Origin: Lachnospiraceae bacterium
GTDB taxonomy: Bacteria > Bacillota > Clostridia > Lachnospirales > Lachnospiraceae
Direction: 5' to 3'
Length of the DNA stretch: 64,000 nucleotides
NCBI GenBank assembly: GCA_024403235.1
Contig: JAKSSF010000001.1
Span: forward strand, 62,001 to 126,000
Shown: piece after piece, positions 56,639 through 64,000 of the stretch
How positions within the stretch are numbered: position 1 is the stretch's first letter
How the letters are laid out: every line of letters begins with the position of its first letter
Made by a program: the position numbers and the translations under genes
The notes under the pieces: model-generated
Seen by the model: the letters and a program-made list of their open reading frames with translations, nothing else
Databases searched by the model: none
Told to the model about the DNA's origin: nothing

Positions 56639-57230
56639 CCGGATTATCTCCTTCCTGGGAACCTTTACGGTATCTTTCCATCAAATCACTGACTCTTTTA
56701 ATATCTTCCACACGCACTGCCATCAAGATAGAATCGTAAATCACAATTCTGGCATCCTCTTGGGTCACATCTCCATCCAATATTTCTATCAGATTATAAC
56801 GTTTCAATAACTGTAACGTATTTCCCATAGTGGTTTTATCAATCTGCTTGGCACGGATCCGCATGGAAAGATATTTTTCCTGAATATCCCCCACATTTAT
56901 AAGCACATCTGTCAGCGATAGCTCTCTCTTTTTCTCATCGTAGAGAATACGAAGAATCAATAGAATAATAGATTCATTCAGTTTCAGACGTACATGATTG
57001 TAGTTTTCCCGATTGACCAGCTGCACTACCCCATATTCTTCATTGATTTCCAACACATACCCCAACACATCCAGGTAATGTTCAAAAACCTCTTTATGTC
57101 TGAGAATAAAGTAATACTCTGATTTCGTGGACTCATTTTGCTTGGTAATAAAACAAATGCTCATCAGCTTATTACAGACTCTGCGAAACTCGTCCCTATC
57201 CTTTTGATACATATTTTCAAACAATTCCAT
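56607..57230 (-). CDS. jetB: Wadjet JetB (DUF4194-like kleisin partner)
   Basis: 207 residues with an all-helical/winged-helix look: FRRVCNKLMSICFITKQNE, YVLEINEEYGVVQLVN, LNESIILLILRILYDEKKRE, TMGNTLQLLKRYNLIEILDG and an acidic tail. These match the MukE/kite-like JetB subunit in position and size. Start supported by AAGGAAATAACA. 14 bp after jetA, overlapping jetC. Confidence 0.85.
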   Translation of the reverse strand: MELFENMYQKDRDEFRRVCNKLMSICFITKQNESTKSEYYFILRHKEVFEHYLDVLGYVLEINEEYGVVQLVNRENYNHVRLKLNESIILLILRILYDEKKRELSLTDVLINVGDIQEKYLSMRIRAKQIDKTTMGNTLQLLKRYNLIEILDGDVTQEDARIVIYDSILMAVRVEDIKRVSDLMERYRKGSQEGDNPDEEASEGEID

Positions 57231-57244
57231 TGTTATTTCCTTCT

Positions 57245-58642
57245 TTATGTTTTCTTTCTTATGGAAAAATCCCGAAACCGGAAGCCATCTTTTTCTATCA
57301 TCTGCTTTAGTTCCAGCTTGTAGGTCATATTTTTTCTTTGTCCATACAAGCGAACATAGATTAATTTTATGAAGCTTTCCATGTCCTCTAAAGGGATTTC
57401 AGAAGCCAGCATTTGCTCTTTTTCTCCTAAAAGCGTGGCCACATACTGATTGATTTTTTCTGCGCTTAAGGTTTTTTCCAGCTTTTCCCTCATGCGGTTC
57501 ATTTTTTCTGCCCGTTCTATGTCGGAAATTTCCACCACCGGCACATCCTGGGGTTCAAAAACCTTTTTTCCTTTCATGGGCACATAAAGAGAATCCATAT
57601 CTAAAAAATTCCAGGAGAAAAGCTTTACCAAACGATCTAGTTCTTCCAACTCATAAATCCCGTTGTAGTCCAGTCCCCGTTCTGTAATCTGTGCATTTAG
57701 TCCGGTTAGAATGGTACGTAACTGCCCCTTAATATCTTCACTGCTGGATAGTAAAAATCTTGCTCTTCCAATGGCCGCTCGCTGATATTTGGTATTCTTT
57801 TTATTGATATCCTCCAGAATCTGATCCATTTTTCGGAAAGCATCTATCACATCATGTAGCAGGTTCATGACCAGTTCTGCTGCCTCATCCTCGGAAATTT
57901 CCCGAATTTGGGCGATTTCAGTGGCTGCCGTTTTCTTAAATCTTGTACTTCTTGCATGACTTTCCAAAGAAGCTATGATTTCCGGACGGTATTTTGCCAC
58001 ATTGTCTGAGGTCATCAGGCGGTGATAGGCCTTGTCTACAATGTTGGTATAGTAATCATTTAGCAGGGCATCCATAATCTCTGCAATAGTACTGTATTTT
58101 GTCAGTTCATCAATATATTTCTTGATATTGGCATTGAGACTTTTCAGGCCCGTAATCAATTTTTCCGTATTTTCCACGATTTGAAGCAATGCCACACCGG
58201 GCTGGGCACTTGCAGATTTTGTTAGGGTATAAATGGTATACACATAGCCCTGGTATTCCGGCTTGTCTTCTTTTTCCAGGGACAATAAGCTTTGAATCAT
58301 ATGGATGGCATAATCCCGAAAATTCACCCGCTGTACGTAATTATAATCTGTGTCCACATAAATCCATCCATAATGCTCCAGACGACGCAGCATGAAATTC
58401 GCCTTATCTCTGCTGTCCTTTGCAGACATATCCCCATCCTCTTCCAAATCGGCTGCCAAATGGGAGTCAAAGTAATACACCAGTTCATCTACCAGAAAAT
58501 CCCTTTCCACACCAAAGGAAAGTTGAGCGCTGGTGACACGATACAAAAGACAGATACATTCCCAATATACAATTTTACTTTTCCCTGCCAGTGGACCAAA
58601 AAAATTATCCGGCAGAATTTGAAATAATTTTGCAGTGTTCAT
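57245..58642 (-). CDS. jetA: Wadjet JetA (DUF5716-type, kleisin-like)
   Basis: 465 residues, highly helical. Starts MNTAKLFQILPDNFFGPLAGKSKIVYWECICLLY, then a winged-helix part ending RRLEHYGWIYVDTDYNYVQRVNFRDYA, a central helical bundle and a C-terminal winged-helix (YKLELKQMIEKDGFRFRDF). The DUF5716 form of JetA marks Wadjet type III (from memory of the published types). It acts as the kleisin of the SMC complex. 45 bp after the AAA ATPase gene; no strong ribosome binding site was seen. Confidence 0.8.
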   Translation of the reverse strand: MNTAKLFQILPDNFFGPLAGKSKIVYWECICLLYRVTSAQLSFGVERDFLVDELVYYFDSHLAADLEEDGDMSAKDSRDKANFMLRRLEHYGWIYVDTDYNYVQRVNFRDYAIHMIQSLLSLEKEDKPEYQGYVYTIYTLTKSASAQPGVALLQIVENTEKLITGLKSLNANIKKYIDELTKYSTIAEIMDALLNDYYTNIVDKAYHRLMTSDNVAKYRPEIIASLESHARSTRFKKTAATEIAQIREISEDEAAELVMNLLHDVIDAFRKMDQILEDINKKNTKYQRAAIGRARFLLSSSEDIKGQLRTILTGLNAQITERGLDYNGIYELEELDRLVKLFSWNFLDMDSLYVPMKGKKVFEPQDVPVVEISDIERAEKMNRMREKLEKTLSAEKINQYVATLLGEKEQMLASEIPLEDMESFIKLIYVRLYGQRKNMTYKLELKQMIEKDGFRFRDFSIRKKT

Positions 58643-58687
58643 AGTGTTCCATTTCAGACAGCTTGCTTACTTATTTTTTGGAATGAC

Positions 58688-59782
58688 TCATCCCCACAAT
58701 TCCACGAATTCTTTGAACCTAGGTAAGTCAATGCGTACATATCCTCGTTCGCTGTCTGATAATATATGTTTTTTATCGATTCGTTCTTTCAGCATATTAT
58801 AATTGGCGGGTTTTTCCATTTTATTTTTAATATCCGCCACTTTTCCTGTTTCTGATTGCACAATCAATTTCACCAATTGTTTTTCCGCTTCTGTTAAGGA
58901 TTGCCATATCAATTCATAGGAATCCCGGAACAGTATTTTATCAAACGCAGGCAAAATATTCTCAAAAGTTTCCTTTTCTGTTTTTTGAAAATATAACGTT
59001 CCCAAAACCTGATACGCATACGCATAGCCTTTTACAAACTTCGAAAATTCGGCGGCTTGTTCCTGACTGACTCCCAAAAGTTTCATATACATATCCGCCA
59101 CTTCATACTTGTCTAAACCTTTTATCTCCAACTGATCACTTCGTTTAAAAAAGGTTAGACTGGCTTCATTTGCCACATCTTCTATATTTTTTGCAATTCC
59201 GGTACATACCAAGTATAGTTTCTTATCTCCATCCAAAAGCATCTTTCCAAATATAGACAAGAACTGAACCATTTGGGGCGTTTTCGCTATATCATCTATC
59301 CCTATAAGAATATGAAAGCCTTTTTCATTCGCCTTTTTTATCATTTCTTCCAAAATGACTTCCTGGGAATAATATCTATCATTCTCTTCTGTATGCTTTG
59401 ATATTCCTACCTCAGCATTCCCTTCGGCAAGAAGCAATTTCCCACTTACAGAACCATTGGAACTGATAGTTGTAGAGCGCTTTTTGTCATCTATAAATTT
59501 TTCCCTACTTAGAAAAGAAATCAGTGCTTCTATGGGGTTATTTGCCGAAGACAAGGTATACACCAACCAATTTTTATGATGTGCTTTTTCTCTAAAATGC
59601 TTGATTATCTTACTGTATTCAACAGATTTACCGGAGCCCCTTAACCCTACTATTTTATAGACATATTTATAAGATTCTTCACTTTCAAAATTTGCAATAA
59701 TAGTGTCCGCATACTTCATATCAATATATGCATTTCCAGCAATTCCCGGTGTCCTTGTAAATGGATCAATTTTATATGGCAT
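58688..59782 (-). CDS. AAA ATPase (Orc1/Cdc6-like NPFT group) leading the Wadjet operon
   Basis: 364 residues from the ATG at 59782, preferred over a GTG at 59791 because GGAGAG lies 8 bp upstream of the ATG and only 1 bp before the GTG. DPFTRTPGIAGNAYID at the N-terminus resembles the NPFTPTFG start of a common bacterial ATPase group. Walker A GLRGSGKS lies near 47, Walker B HILIGIDDIA near 157, sensor-like LVCTGIAKN near 185, and a winged-helix end (KVADIKNKMEKPANYNMLKERIDKKHIL). The position 45 bp before jetA suggests co-transcription. Such ATPases are not a canonical Wadjet subunit, so this may be an accessory or simply a neighbour. The upstream TGTTAY array may be its operator. Confidence 0.75.
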   Translation of the reverse strand: MPYKIDPFTRTPGIAGNAYIDMKYADTIIANFESEESYKYVYKIVGLRGSGKSVEYSKIIKHFREKAHHKNWLVYTLSSANNPIEALISFLSREKFIDDKKRSTTISSNGSVSGKLLLAEGNAEVGISKHTEENDRYYSQEVILEEMIKKANEKGFHILIGIDDIAKTPQMVQFLSIFGKMLLDGDKKLYLVCTGIAKNIEDVANEASLTFFKRSDQLEIKGLDKYEVADMYMKLLGVSQEQAAEFSKFVKGYAYAYQVLGTLYFQKTEKETFENILPAFDKILFRDSYELIWQSLTEAEKQLVKLIVQSETGKVADIKNKMEKPANYNMLKERIDKKHILSDSERGYVRIDLPRFKEFVELWG

Positions 59783-59797
59783 CTGTTTCACTCTCCG

Positions 59798-59891
59798 TGT
59801 TATTATTTTCTCACATTGTTACTGTCTGTTACTATTTTCACTTATTTGTTATTGTTTGTTACTTTTTTTTCATTTTGTTATCATTTGTTAT
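59798..59891. promoter_or_regulatory. Phased array of seven TGTTAY motifs upstream of the ATPase/Wadjet operon
   Basis: TGTTAC/T starts at 59798, 59817, 59827, 59847, 59857, 59876 and 59886, giving spacings of 19, 10, 20, 10, 19 and 10 bp. All are in the same orientation and nearly on one face of the helix. They form three close pairs plus one single. They begin 16 bp before the ATG, a place suited to repression or to cooperative binding. Confidence 0.7.
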
Positions 59892-59941
59892 TATTGTAAT
59901 TTAATTCTGTAATATGTCAAGATTATAAAGTTTATTCTCAT

Positions 59942-59966
59942 GAAAAAGGCAGCCCATTGGCTGCCC
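59942..59966 (-). terminator. Terminator behind the 57-residue ORF
   Basis: GGCAGCC (59948-59954), loop CATT, GGCTGCC (59959-59965), followed on the minus strand by TTTTTC. It separates the small gene from the TGTTAY array. Confidence 0.75.
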
Positions 59967-59987
59967 TTCGATACTAGACTATTCAAC

Positions 59988-60161
59988 TTACGCTCCTGTA
60001 GGTTTTGAATCCCGTAGCTTGAAATTCACAATAAGTGCCACTGCATTATCACCCTTTATCTGTCTCTCTTTTCTCAAAATGGAACTTGCTTTTCTTTTGG
60101 CGATTAACTTTTCCATAGTGATAATATTGGCATTTTGTGATGTAATTCTTCTATACTTCAT
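59988..60161 (-). CDS. Small basic protein (57 residues) of unknown family
   Basis: A strong GGAGGGGG site 7 bp upstream of the ATG at 60161 and a terminator 22 bp after the TAA support a real gene. The product is basic and helical (MKYRRITSQNANIITMEK, then KRKASSILRKERQIKGD) with a short hydrophobic strand (AVALIVNFKL) and ends KPTGA. It has no membrane segment or known motif. It sits upstream of the ATPase/Wadjet operon, separated by its terminator, and 33 bp after another small ORF. Confidence 0.6.
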   Translation of the reverse strand: MKYRRITSQNANIITMEKLIAKRKASSILRKERQIKGDNAVALIVNFKLRDSKPTGA

Positions 60162-60194
60162 ACCTTTCCCCCTCCTTTTAGAACTTTTTGTATA

Positions 60195-60371
60195 TTATTC
60201 TACTTCTTTTGCTGTTTTTATTATCCTAAATACAGCATTGGAAAGAAAGGGAATTCGTTCGACAATTAGCGACAGTGGGTAAGTATAGCAATCCATATTT
60301 TCGTCAAGTCGTATTCCATATTCAATTTGCTTGGCTTCTTTGCCCCGTCCAAGAGATTTATTAAGGCTCAA
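60195..60371 (-). CDS. Small ORF (58 residues) of unknown family, weak start
   Basis: The frame from a TTG at 60371 to the TAA at 60195 reads KSLGRGKEAKQIEYGIRLDE, then YTYPLSLIVERIPFLSNAVFRII and ends TAKEVE. Composition is protein-like and it lies directly before the 57-residue gene, probably in one transcript. The start has no good binding site, so this may be the end of a truncated gene. Confidence 0.35.
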   Translation of the reverse strand: MSLNKSLGRGKEAKQIEYGIRLDENMDCYTYPLSLIVERIPFLSNAVFRIIKTAKEVE

Positions 60372-60372
60372 A

Positions 60373-61824
60373 CTATTTATCTTTGATTTCCTCAGATAGT
60401 ACCAACGATTTTAAACCATAAACCCTTGAAAGAGAAAGATTCACAGATGAATCCGGATCATCATATAATTCAAAACAAAATGCGTACTCTATTGGTTTCG
60501 GATAATGTTCCTCAGTTAAAATAACATCCTCTCCTTCCCTTGTTTCCAAATACTCCAACATTTGTTGGAATTCCCGATAATACGTTGGTAATTGACCTTT
60601 CACAAGACAATAATTCAATCTTAATAACGCCATATCTTTGTATGTTGCTTGATTTGTGAAAATCACCACAAGAGTAAAAATGATTCCAATTCCAAAACCT
60701 ATTTTAGCAATATTTATACTGGGTATTAATGTGCCTATCATCCAAAATATATTTCCCCAAGCAAGAACCATCATTACTGTAACTACGAAAACACACCTCT
60801 GCGGAATCCAAGGCACACCATAACCTAATATCACAGGAAATATAGCAATTAACGGAGTAAATATAAATATAAAACTTAAAATGATATAACTCTTTTTTGA
60901 TATTTTCAGTGAATCTTTCATCCAATATCCTAGACAACCTATAGCAAACAGAAATAGCAGAGAATCTCTTCGGAAAAGAAACCATATTTCATTCGATATA
61001 AAAACTCGCCAAGTATCTTGTATAACATTTATAAAATTGCTCACAAGAGAGTATTGTTCTGCAACTTGTCTTTGAAAATTTCCCGGTGCAATTGTATTGA
61101 ATACAGCGCCCAAGAAACTACTCACAAAAAATACACTTAATTGCACAGAAATTCTTTTTTCACTCAAAAACTGGTATGCCACCATCATTAACCATATCGT
61201 ACAATTAAAAGCACTGACTGTTAGCGATCCCCCGCTAGCCAAAAATGTTAACAATATCATCAAAACATAAATGCCCACAGAATAATTTTTTATTTGGTAA
61301 TACAACGAAAGCGCAATAAAACACATCGTCATCGGTAACATATATGCAATAGCACCAGTTCTCCAGGAAAAAATCTCCGTAAATACAGTAGTAGTGCCTA
61401 ATAGCAATACACAAAGACAAATCAAGCACCATTTTAATTCTTTTTTTTCAGTTGTATTTTTCATAAAAAAAGAATATAAGTAAAGGCAAAATGAAATCCA
61501 AAAGATTAAAGTCATACAAATCATTTGAATTCTTAAATGAAGCATTGCACCATTACTATTGACCGGATCCGTAATGCAATGCACAAAAAACGCAAAAAAT
61601 GTTCCTTGCCAGGACATATACATTTTTTTTGTCCAATTGAAAGCATGTAAAAGATATTTTCCGATTCCTACCTCTATTAAAGAAGGCTGATTATACCAAA
61701 AATCATCTCCTACTAAAACTGTATATGAAGATTCCATTATAAAAGTTGCTATAACAAACACAATAATTGCAATACTCATAATCATAAGAATTTTTTTTGC
61801 GTTATTTATTCTTTTCATTGTCAA
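60373..61824 (-). CDS. DUF6056 family polytopic membrane protein (second copy)
   Basis: 483 residues with about eleven membrane segments. It has the family's acidic loop (VLVGDDFWYNQ near residue 37), a WQGTFFAFFVH segment near 75, TEIFSWRTGAIAYMLPM near 150, and a soluble tail after the last helix (DVILTEEHYPKPIEYAF, RVYGLKSLVLSEE). It belongs to the same family as 8708-10168 but is clearly diverged. Good GGAGGTAGGG site and an extended -10 promoter upstream. Probably adds a sugar or other group to a surface polymer; not proven. Stop is TAG. Confidence 0.75.
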   Translation of the reverse strand: MTMKRINNAKKILMIMSIAIIVFVIATFIMESSYTVLVGDDFWYNQPSLIEVGIGKYLLHAFNWTKKMYMSWQGTFFAFFVHCITDPVNSNGAMLHLRIQMICMTLIFWISFCLYLYSFFMKNTTEKKELKWCLICLCVLLLGTTTVFTEIFSWRTGAIAYMLPMTMCFIALSLYYQIKNYSVGIYVLMILLTFLASGGSLTVSAFNCTIWLMMVAYQFLSEKRISVQLSVFFVSSFLGAVFNTIAPGNFQRQVAEQYSLVSNFINVIQDTWRVFISNEIWFLFRRDSLLFLFAIGCLGYWMKDSLKISKKSYIILSFIFIFTPLIAIFPVILGYGVPWIPQRCVFVVTVMMVLAWGNIFWMIGTLIPSINIAKIGFGIGIIFTLVVIFTNQATYKDMALLRLNYCLVKGQLPTYYREFQQMLEYLETREGEDVILTEEHYPKPIEYAFCFELYDDPDSSVNLSLSRVYGLKSLVLSEEIKDK

Positions 61825-61859
61825 TCCCTACCTCCATAGCGCATAAAAAAGTGTGCCTT

Positions 61860-61865
61860 ATTATA
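61860..61865 (-). promoter_or_regulatory. Extended -10 promoter of the DUF6056 gene
   Basis: ATGTTATAATAAGG on the minus strand, a perfect TATAAT with TG one base upstream, about 36 bp before the start codon. Confidence 0.55.
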
Positions 61866-61984
61866 ACATAACAGTTAAAGAATGACTAGAAAATAAGTAA
61901 GCACATACATTCCGTCAGCCAAACTAATATGTTTGCCTAATAACACTCTGATTTACTTGTCCTAAGCTTGTCCATTCCTTTTCA

Positions 61985-63946
61985 CTATTCAATTTTTATC
62001 ATATCATCTGTATAAAAATCCTTACAATCTCTACCATTAAACCATTTAGGTGGAGCTAGCACAAGCTTGTTATCTGACTGATTTTTGCTTAAATATGCTC
62101 CCCACCAGCTAAAGCTACTATTGGCCAGGATATAATGCTGACACTGTGTCATTAAATATAAATCCAAATACCCGTGGTCCTCATCATTGCCTTCTACGAT
62201 GGTGATGTCTGATTCTTTTTCGTAAATTTCCTTTGCCCAGGCGGGGTCATTGGTGAATAAGAAGAAGTGACAACCCGGTACTTCTTGTCTCATTTTTCGG
62301 AAGGATTTTGCATAATACTCCGGTGTGCAGATTCCACCGTACAGGTCATTGACCTCCAAATAATCACCACGGCGAATGTGGACACTGACAGCCCGGGTCT
62401 CCTGTATTTTTTTCAGGTAAGGCTGCATTTCCCGGGTAATCTGATATTTTCCACTGGCCTCCAGTTGAAAGGTAAAGGCTTTCTTCACCTCTTCTTTCAC
62501 TTCTGCAAAATATTTCTCACTCTGGAAGCATCCTACCAGATAGGCTCTGTCTTTTTGCAGGATTTCCTGATCAAATACCGGACTGGTTTCCAGGTATTCT
62601 GCCGTTTTCCTACCGGTTATTTTTCTTCGTAATTTAGATACAACATCAACATAAGAATCCGTAAGGATTTTGAGTTCTGTTTCTGTCGGTCTGGGATAAT
62701 CGATATCAAAAACATCCAGTCTTTTCGGTCTGGTTTTTTCTGCCTGATACTCCGTTACATCATCGATTTTTACATTTTTTCCAAGTGCTTTCAGCTGAAG
62801 ATACAAAGCATACTGGAACATCTGATTCCCCATGCCACCGGATAGTTGTATTACCACTAAGGGTTCTGTCTGATTTCTCAATACCTGTTTATTGGGAATC
62901 AGGTAGCTTTCGTTGATTTGGTCTAACATTTTGTATAGTTTCGGACTCTTCAAAAACAACTCCATACGCTTTTTCTCGTTAGTATTGGCAGTTGGGGAGT
63001 TGTAGGCTTTTTTGATATTTACTTTTTCTTTTTTTAGTAAGTCTACCAATTCCTTGGACATGGTTTGATACTTTTCCGGTTTATGTTTCTGCAATTCCAT
63101 GTAATGCAACAGGAGTCGTTTATAAAAGAACAGGTTATGAATCTGTACTAAGTCCTCTCTGCCAATTTCCTGCAGGAATTGTCTTTTTTCCATATACAGG
63201 GGAATCTGATCCGTAAATATTCGCTTGCCGGTCCCCTGGTTCATAATGCTACCGGATCTATCTATTACGTAGTTATAATATGCTTGATTCAGATACACAA
63301 TTCCCTGTGCCTGGTGCAGTAACTTGGTGGTGAAAAGAATTTCTTCATAGTATTTTCCCACCGGTAATCTCAGTTCTTTCAATAACTTTTTGGAGAAAAG
63401 TTTATTCCATACTGCATTTTGAATCTGAATTTCTTCCTCTTCTTTTATAAAACTTTCTAAAGCTTCATCGTCTTGGAAATATATGATTTTATCATTGGAA
63501 GGATCCTTTATTCCTTTTGCAGATACTTCTTTATAGGCACAAATCCCCAATTCTGCCTGGGTTTGCAACATAGCCTTTAACATACTTTCATACATTTCCG
63601 GCTCAATCCAGTCATCTCCATCCACAAAGGCAAGATAATCCCCTTTGGCCTGCTCCATAGCCAGATTTCTGGCTTCTGATGGTCCACCATTTGCTTTATG
63701 GATAACTCGGATACGCTGGTCTTTTTCGGCATAACTATCGCAGATTTTTCCGCTGTTGTCTTTGGAACCATCATCTACCAACAGGATTTCCAGATTACGA
63801 TAAGTCTGATTCTGAACGCTTTCGATAGCTTTCCCAATATACGCTTCAATGTTGTACACCGTAATAGTAACCGTAATCAACGGTAGTGGGGGGTCGATAT
63901 GAAATTGTTTGAGTGAAGTAATATCAAATGATTTCACGATTGCCAC
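61985..63946 (-). CDS. GT2-GT11 fusion: family 2 glycosyltransferase joined to alpha-1,2-fucosyltransferase
   Basis: 653 residues. Residues 20-330 are a GT2 enzyme: ITVTITVYNIEAYIGKAIESVQNQ, EILLVDDGSKD, GPSEARNLAMEQAKGDYLAFVDGDDW, KLFSKKLLKELRL. After a helical linker, residues 365-653 are a GT11 fucosyltransferase: VVIQLSGGMGNQMFQYALY near 367, LVGCFQSEKYF, VSVHIRRGDYL near 523 (the GDP-fucose HxRRGDY motif), HFFLFTNDPAWAK, and ILANSSFSWWGAYL. The two activities together would add a sugar and then fucose to the same acceptor. A GTG at 63937 overlapping the upstream stop is an alternative start. Stop is TAG. Confidence 0.85.
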   Translation of the reverse strand: MAIVKSFDITSLKQFHIDPPLPLITVTITVYNIEAYIGKAIESVQNQTYRNLEILLVDDGSKDNSGKICDSYAEKDQRIRVIHKANGGPSEARNLAMEQAKGDYLAFVDGDDWIEPEMYESMLKAMLQTQAELGICAYKEVSAKGIKDPSNDKIIYFQDDEALESFIKEEEEIQIQNAVWNKLFSKKLLKELRLPVGKYYEEILFTTKLLHQAQGIVYLNQAYYNYVIDRSGSIMNQGTGKRIFTDQIPLYMEKRQFLQEIGREDLVQIHNLFFYKRLLLHYMELQKHKPEKYQTMSKELVDLLKKEKVNIKKAYNSPTANTNEKKRMELFLKSPKLYKMLDQINESYLIPNKQVLRNQTEPLVVIQLSGGMGNQMFQYALYLQLKALGKNVKIDDVTEYQAEKTRPKRLDVFDIDYPRPTETELKILTDSYVDVVSKLRRKITGRKTAEYLETSPVFDQEILQKDRAYLVGCFQSEKYFAEVKEEVKKAFTFQLEASGKYQITREMQPYLKKIQETRAVSVHIRRGDYLEVNDLYGGICTPEYYAKSFRKMRQEVPGCHFFLFTNDPAWAKEIYEKESDITIVEGNDEDHGYLDLYLMTQCQHYILANSSFSWWGAYLSKNQSDNKLVLAPPKWFNGRDCKDFYTDDMIKIE

Positions 63947-64000
63947 AATTCCTTCATTTTAGGTTTTGGCTGGCCATCCACTCCTGGAACATTAGAATAT
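63934..64000 (-). CDS. C-terminal end of an upstream gene (cut by window edge)
   Basis: The frame enters at the window edge and reads SNVPGVDGQPKPKMKELW, then a TGA at 63934. This overlaps the GTG at 63937 of the following gene, the usual sign of an operon. Family not recognised. Confidence 0.5.
   Translation of the reverse strand, partial: YSNVPGVDGQPKPKMKELWQS

Noticed and set aside
59798-59891. CRISPR array
   Set aside because: The repeat unit is only six bases with 10- and 19/20-bp steps and no unique spacers of CRISPR length; no cas genes are near.
1-64000. Integrated phage or conjugative element
   Set aside because: No integrase, capsid, portal, terminase, relaxase or type IV secretion genes are seen; mobile DNA consists of degraded IS copies only.

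Overview
The window is AT-rich and codes mostly on the minus strand. Its gene families (DUF5716-type Wadjet, pRiA4b ORF-3 protein, IS66/IS110/IS1182-type remnants, CotH with VTC and DUF4956 modules, FrhB with pyruvyl-transferase, giant secreted InlB-repeat protein) point to a low-GC Clostridia chromosome, most likely Lachnospiraceae. This is inferred from gene content and style. No rRNA, tRNA, CRISPR array or prophage was recognised. The whole window reads as a cell-surface and defence accessory region.

Layout. 1-11.8 kb: two copies of a CotH kinase / VTC polyphosphate-polymerase-like / DUF4956 membrane-protein module. The first is largely intact. The second has an in-frame stop in every gene and lies next to an internally deleted IS. 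Large polytopic membrane proteins of glycosyltransferase type (GtrII-like, DUF6056, PTPS-related/YfhO-like) accompany them. 11.9-20.5 kb: IS110 and IS66 remnants around a Wzy-like polymerase, a WecG/TagA glycosyltransferase fused to a membrane/CoA-binding-like N-terminus, an AAA_14/DUF4143 ATPase and a pRiA4b ORF-3 protein. 20.7-33.9 kb: a compact exopolysaccharide/capsule operon on the minus strand, in transcription order PssD-like, PssE-like, pyruvyl transferase, FrhB-like Fe-S protein, GT4, acyltransferase, GT2, acyltransferase, GT2, Wzy, capsular GT (broken), alpha-toroid-like protein, Wzx, VanZ (broken). No priming sugar-phosphate transferase is present. 34-47.6 kb: a 3,772-residue secreted multidomain protein (transglutaminase-like, beta-helix, M6 metalloprotease, InlB repeats, MBG/BIG2 repeats) apparently separated by a frameshift from its C-terminal beta-helix, followed upstream by a Wzz-like chain-length protein. 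47.7-51.4 kb: small broken genes, a three-gene DUF4160-containing operon and an AAA/DUF234 ATPase. 51.5-60.2 kb: TspO, then a complete Wadjet (JetABCD) system led by an extra AAA ATPase gene whose upstream region carries a helically phased array of seven TGTTAY motifs. 60.2-64 kb: small unknown genes, another DUF6056 protein and a GT2-GT11 (fucosyltransferase) fusion.

Two themes stand out. First, at least seven non-IS genes are interrupted by a single in-frame stop (TAA or TAG) while the sequence on both sides is preserved. TAG also serves as an ordinary stop for several intact genes here, so gene decay is likelier than a changed code. Second, the Wadjet operon with its ATPase and repeat array looks like a regulated defence unit that deserves a closer look.
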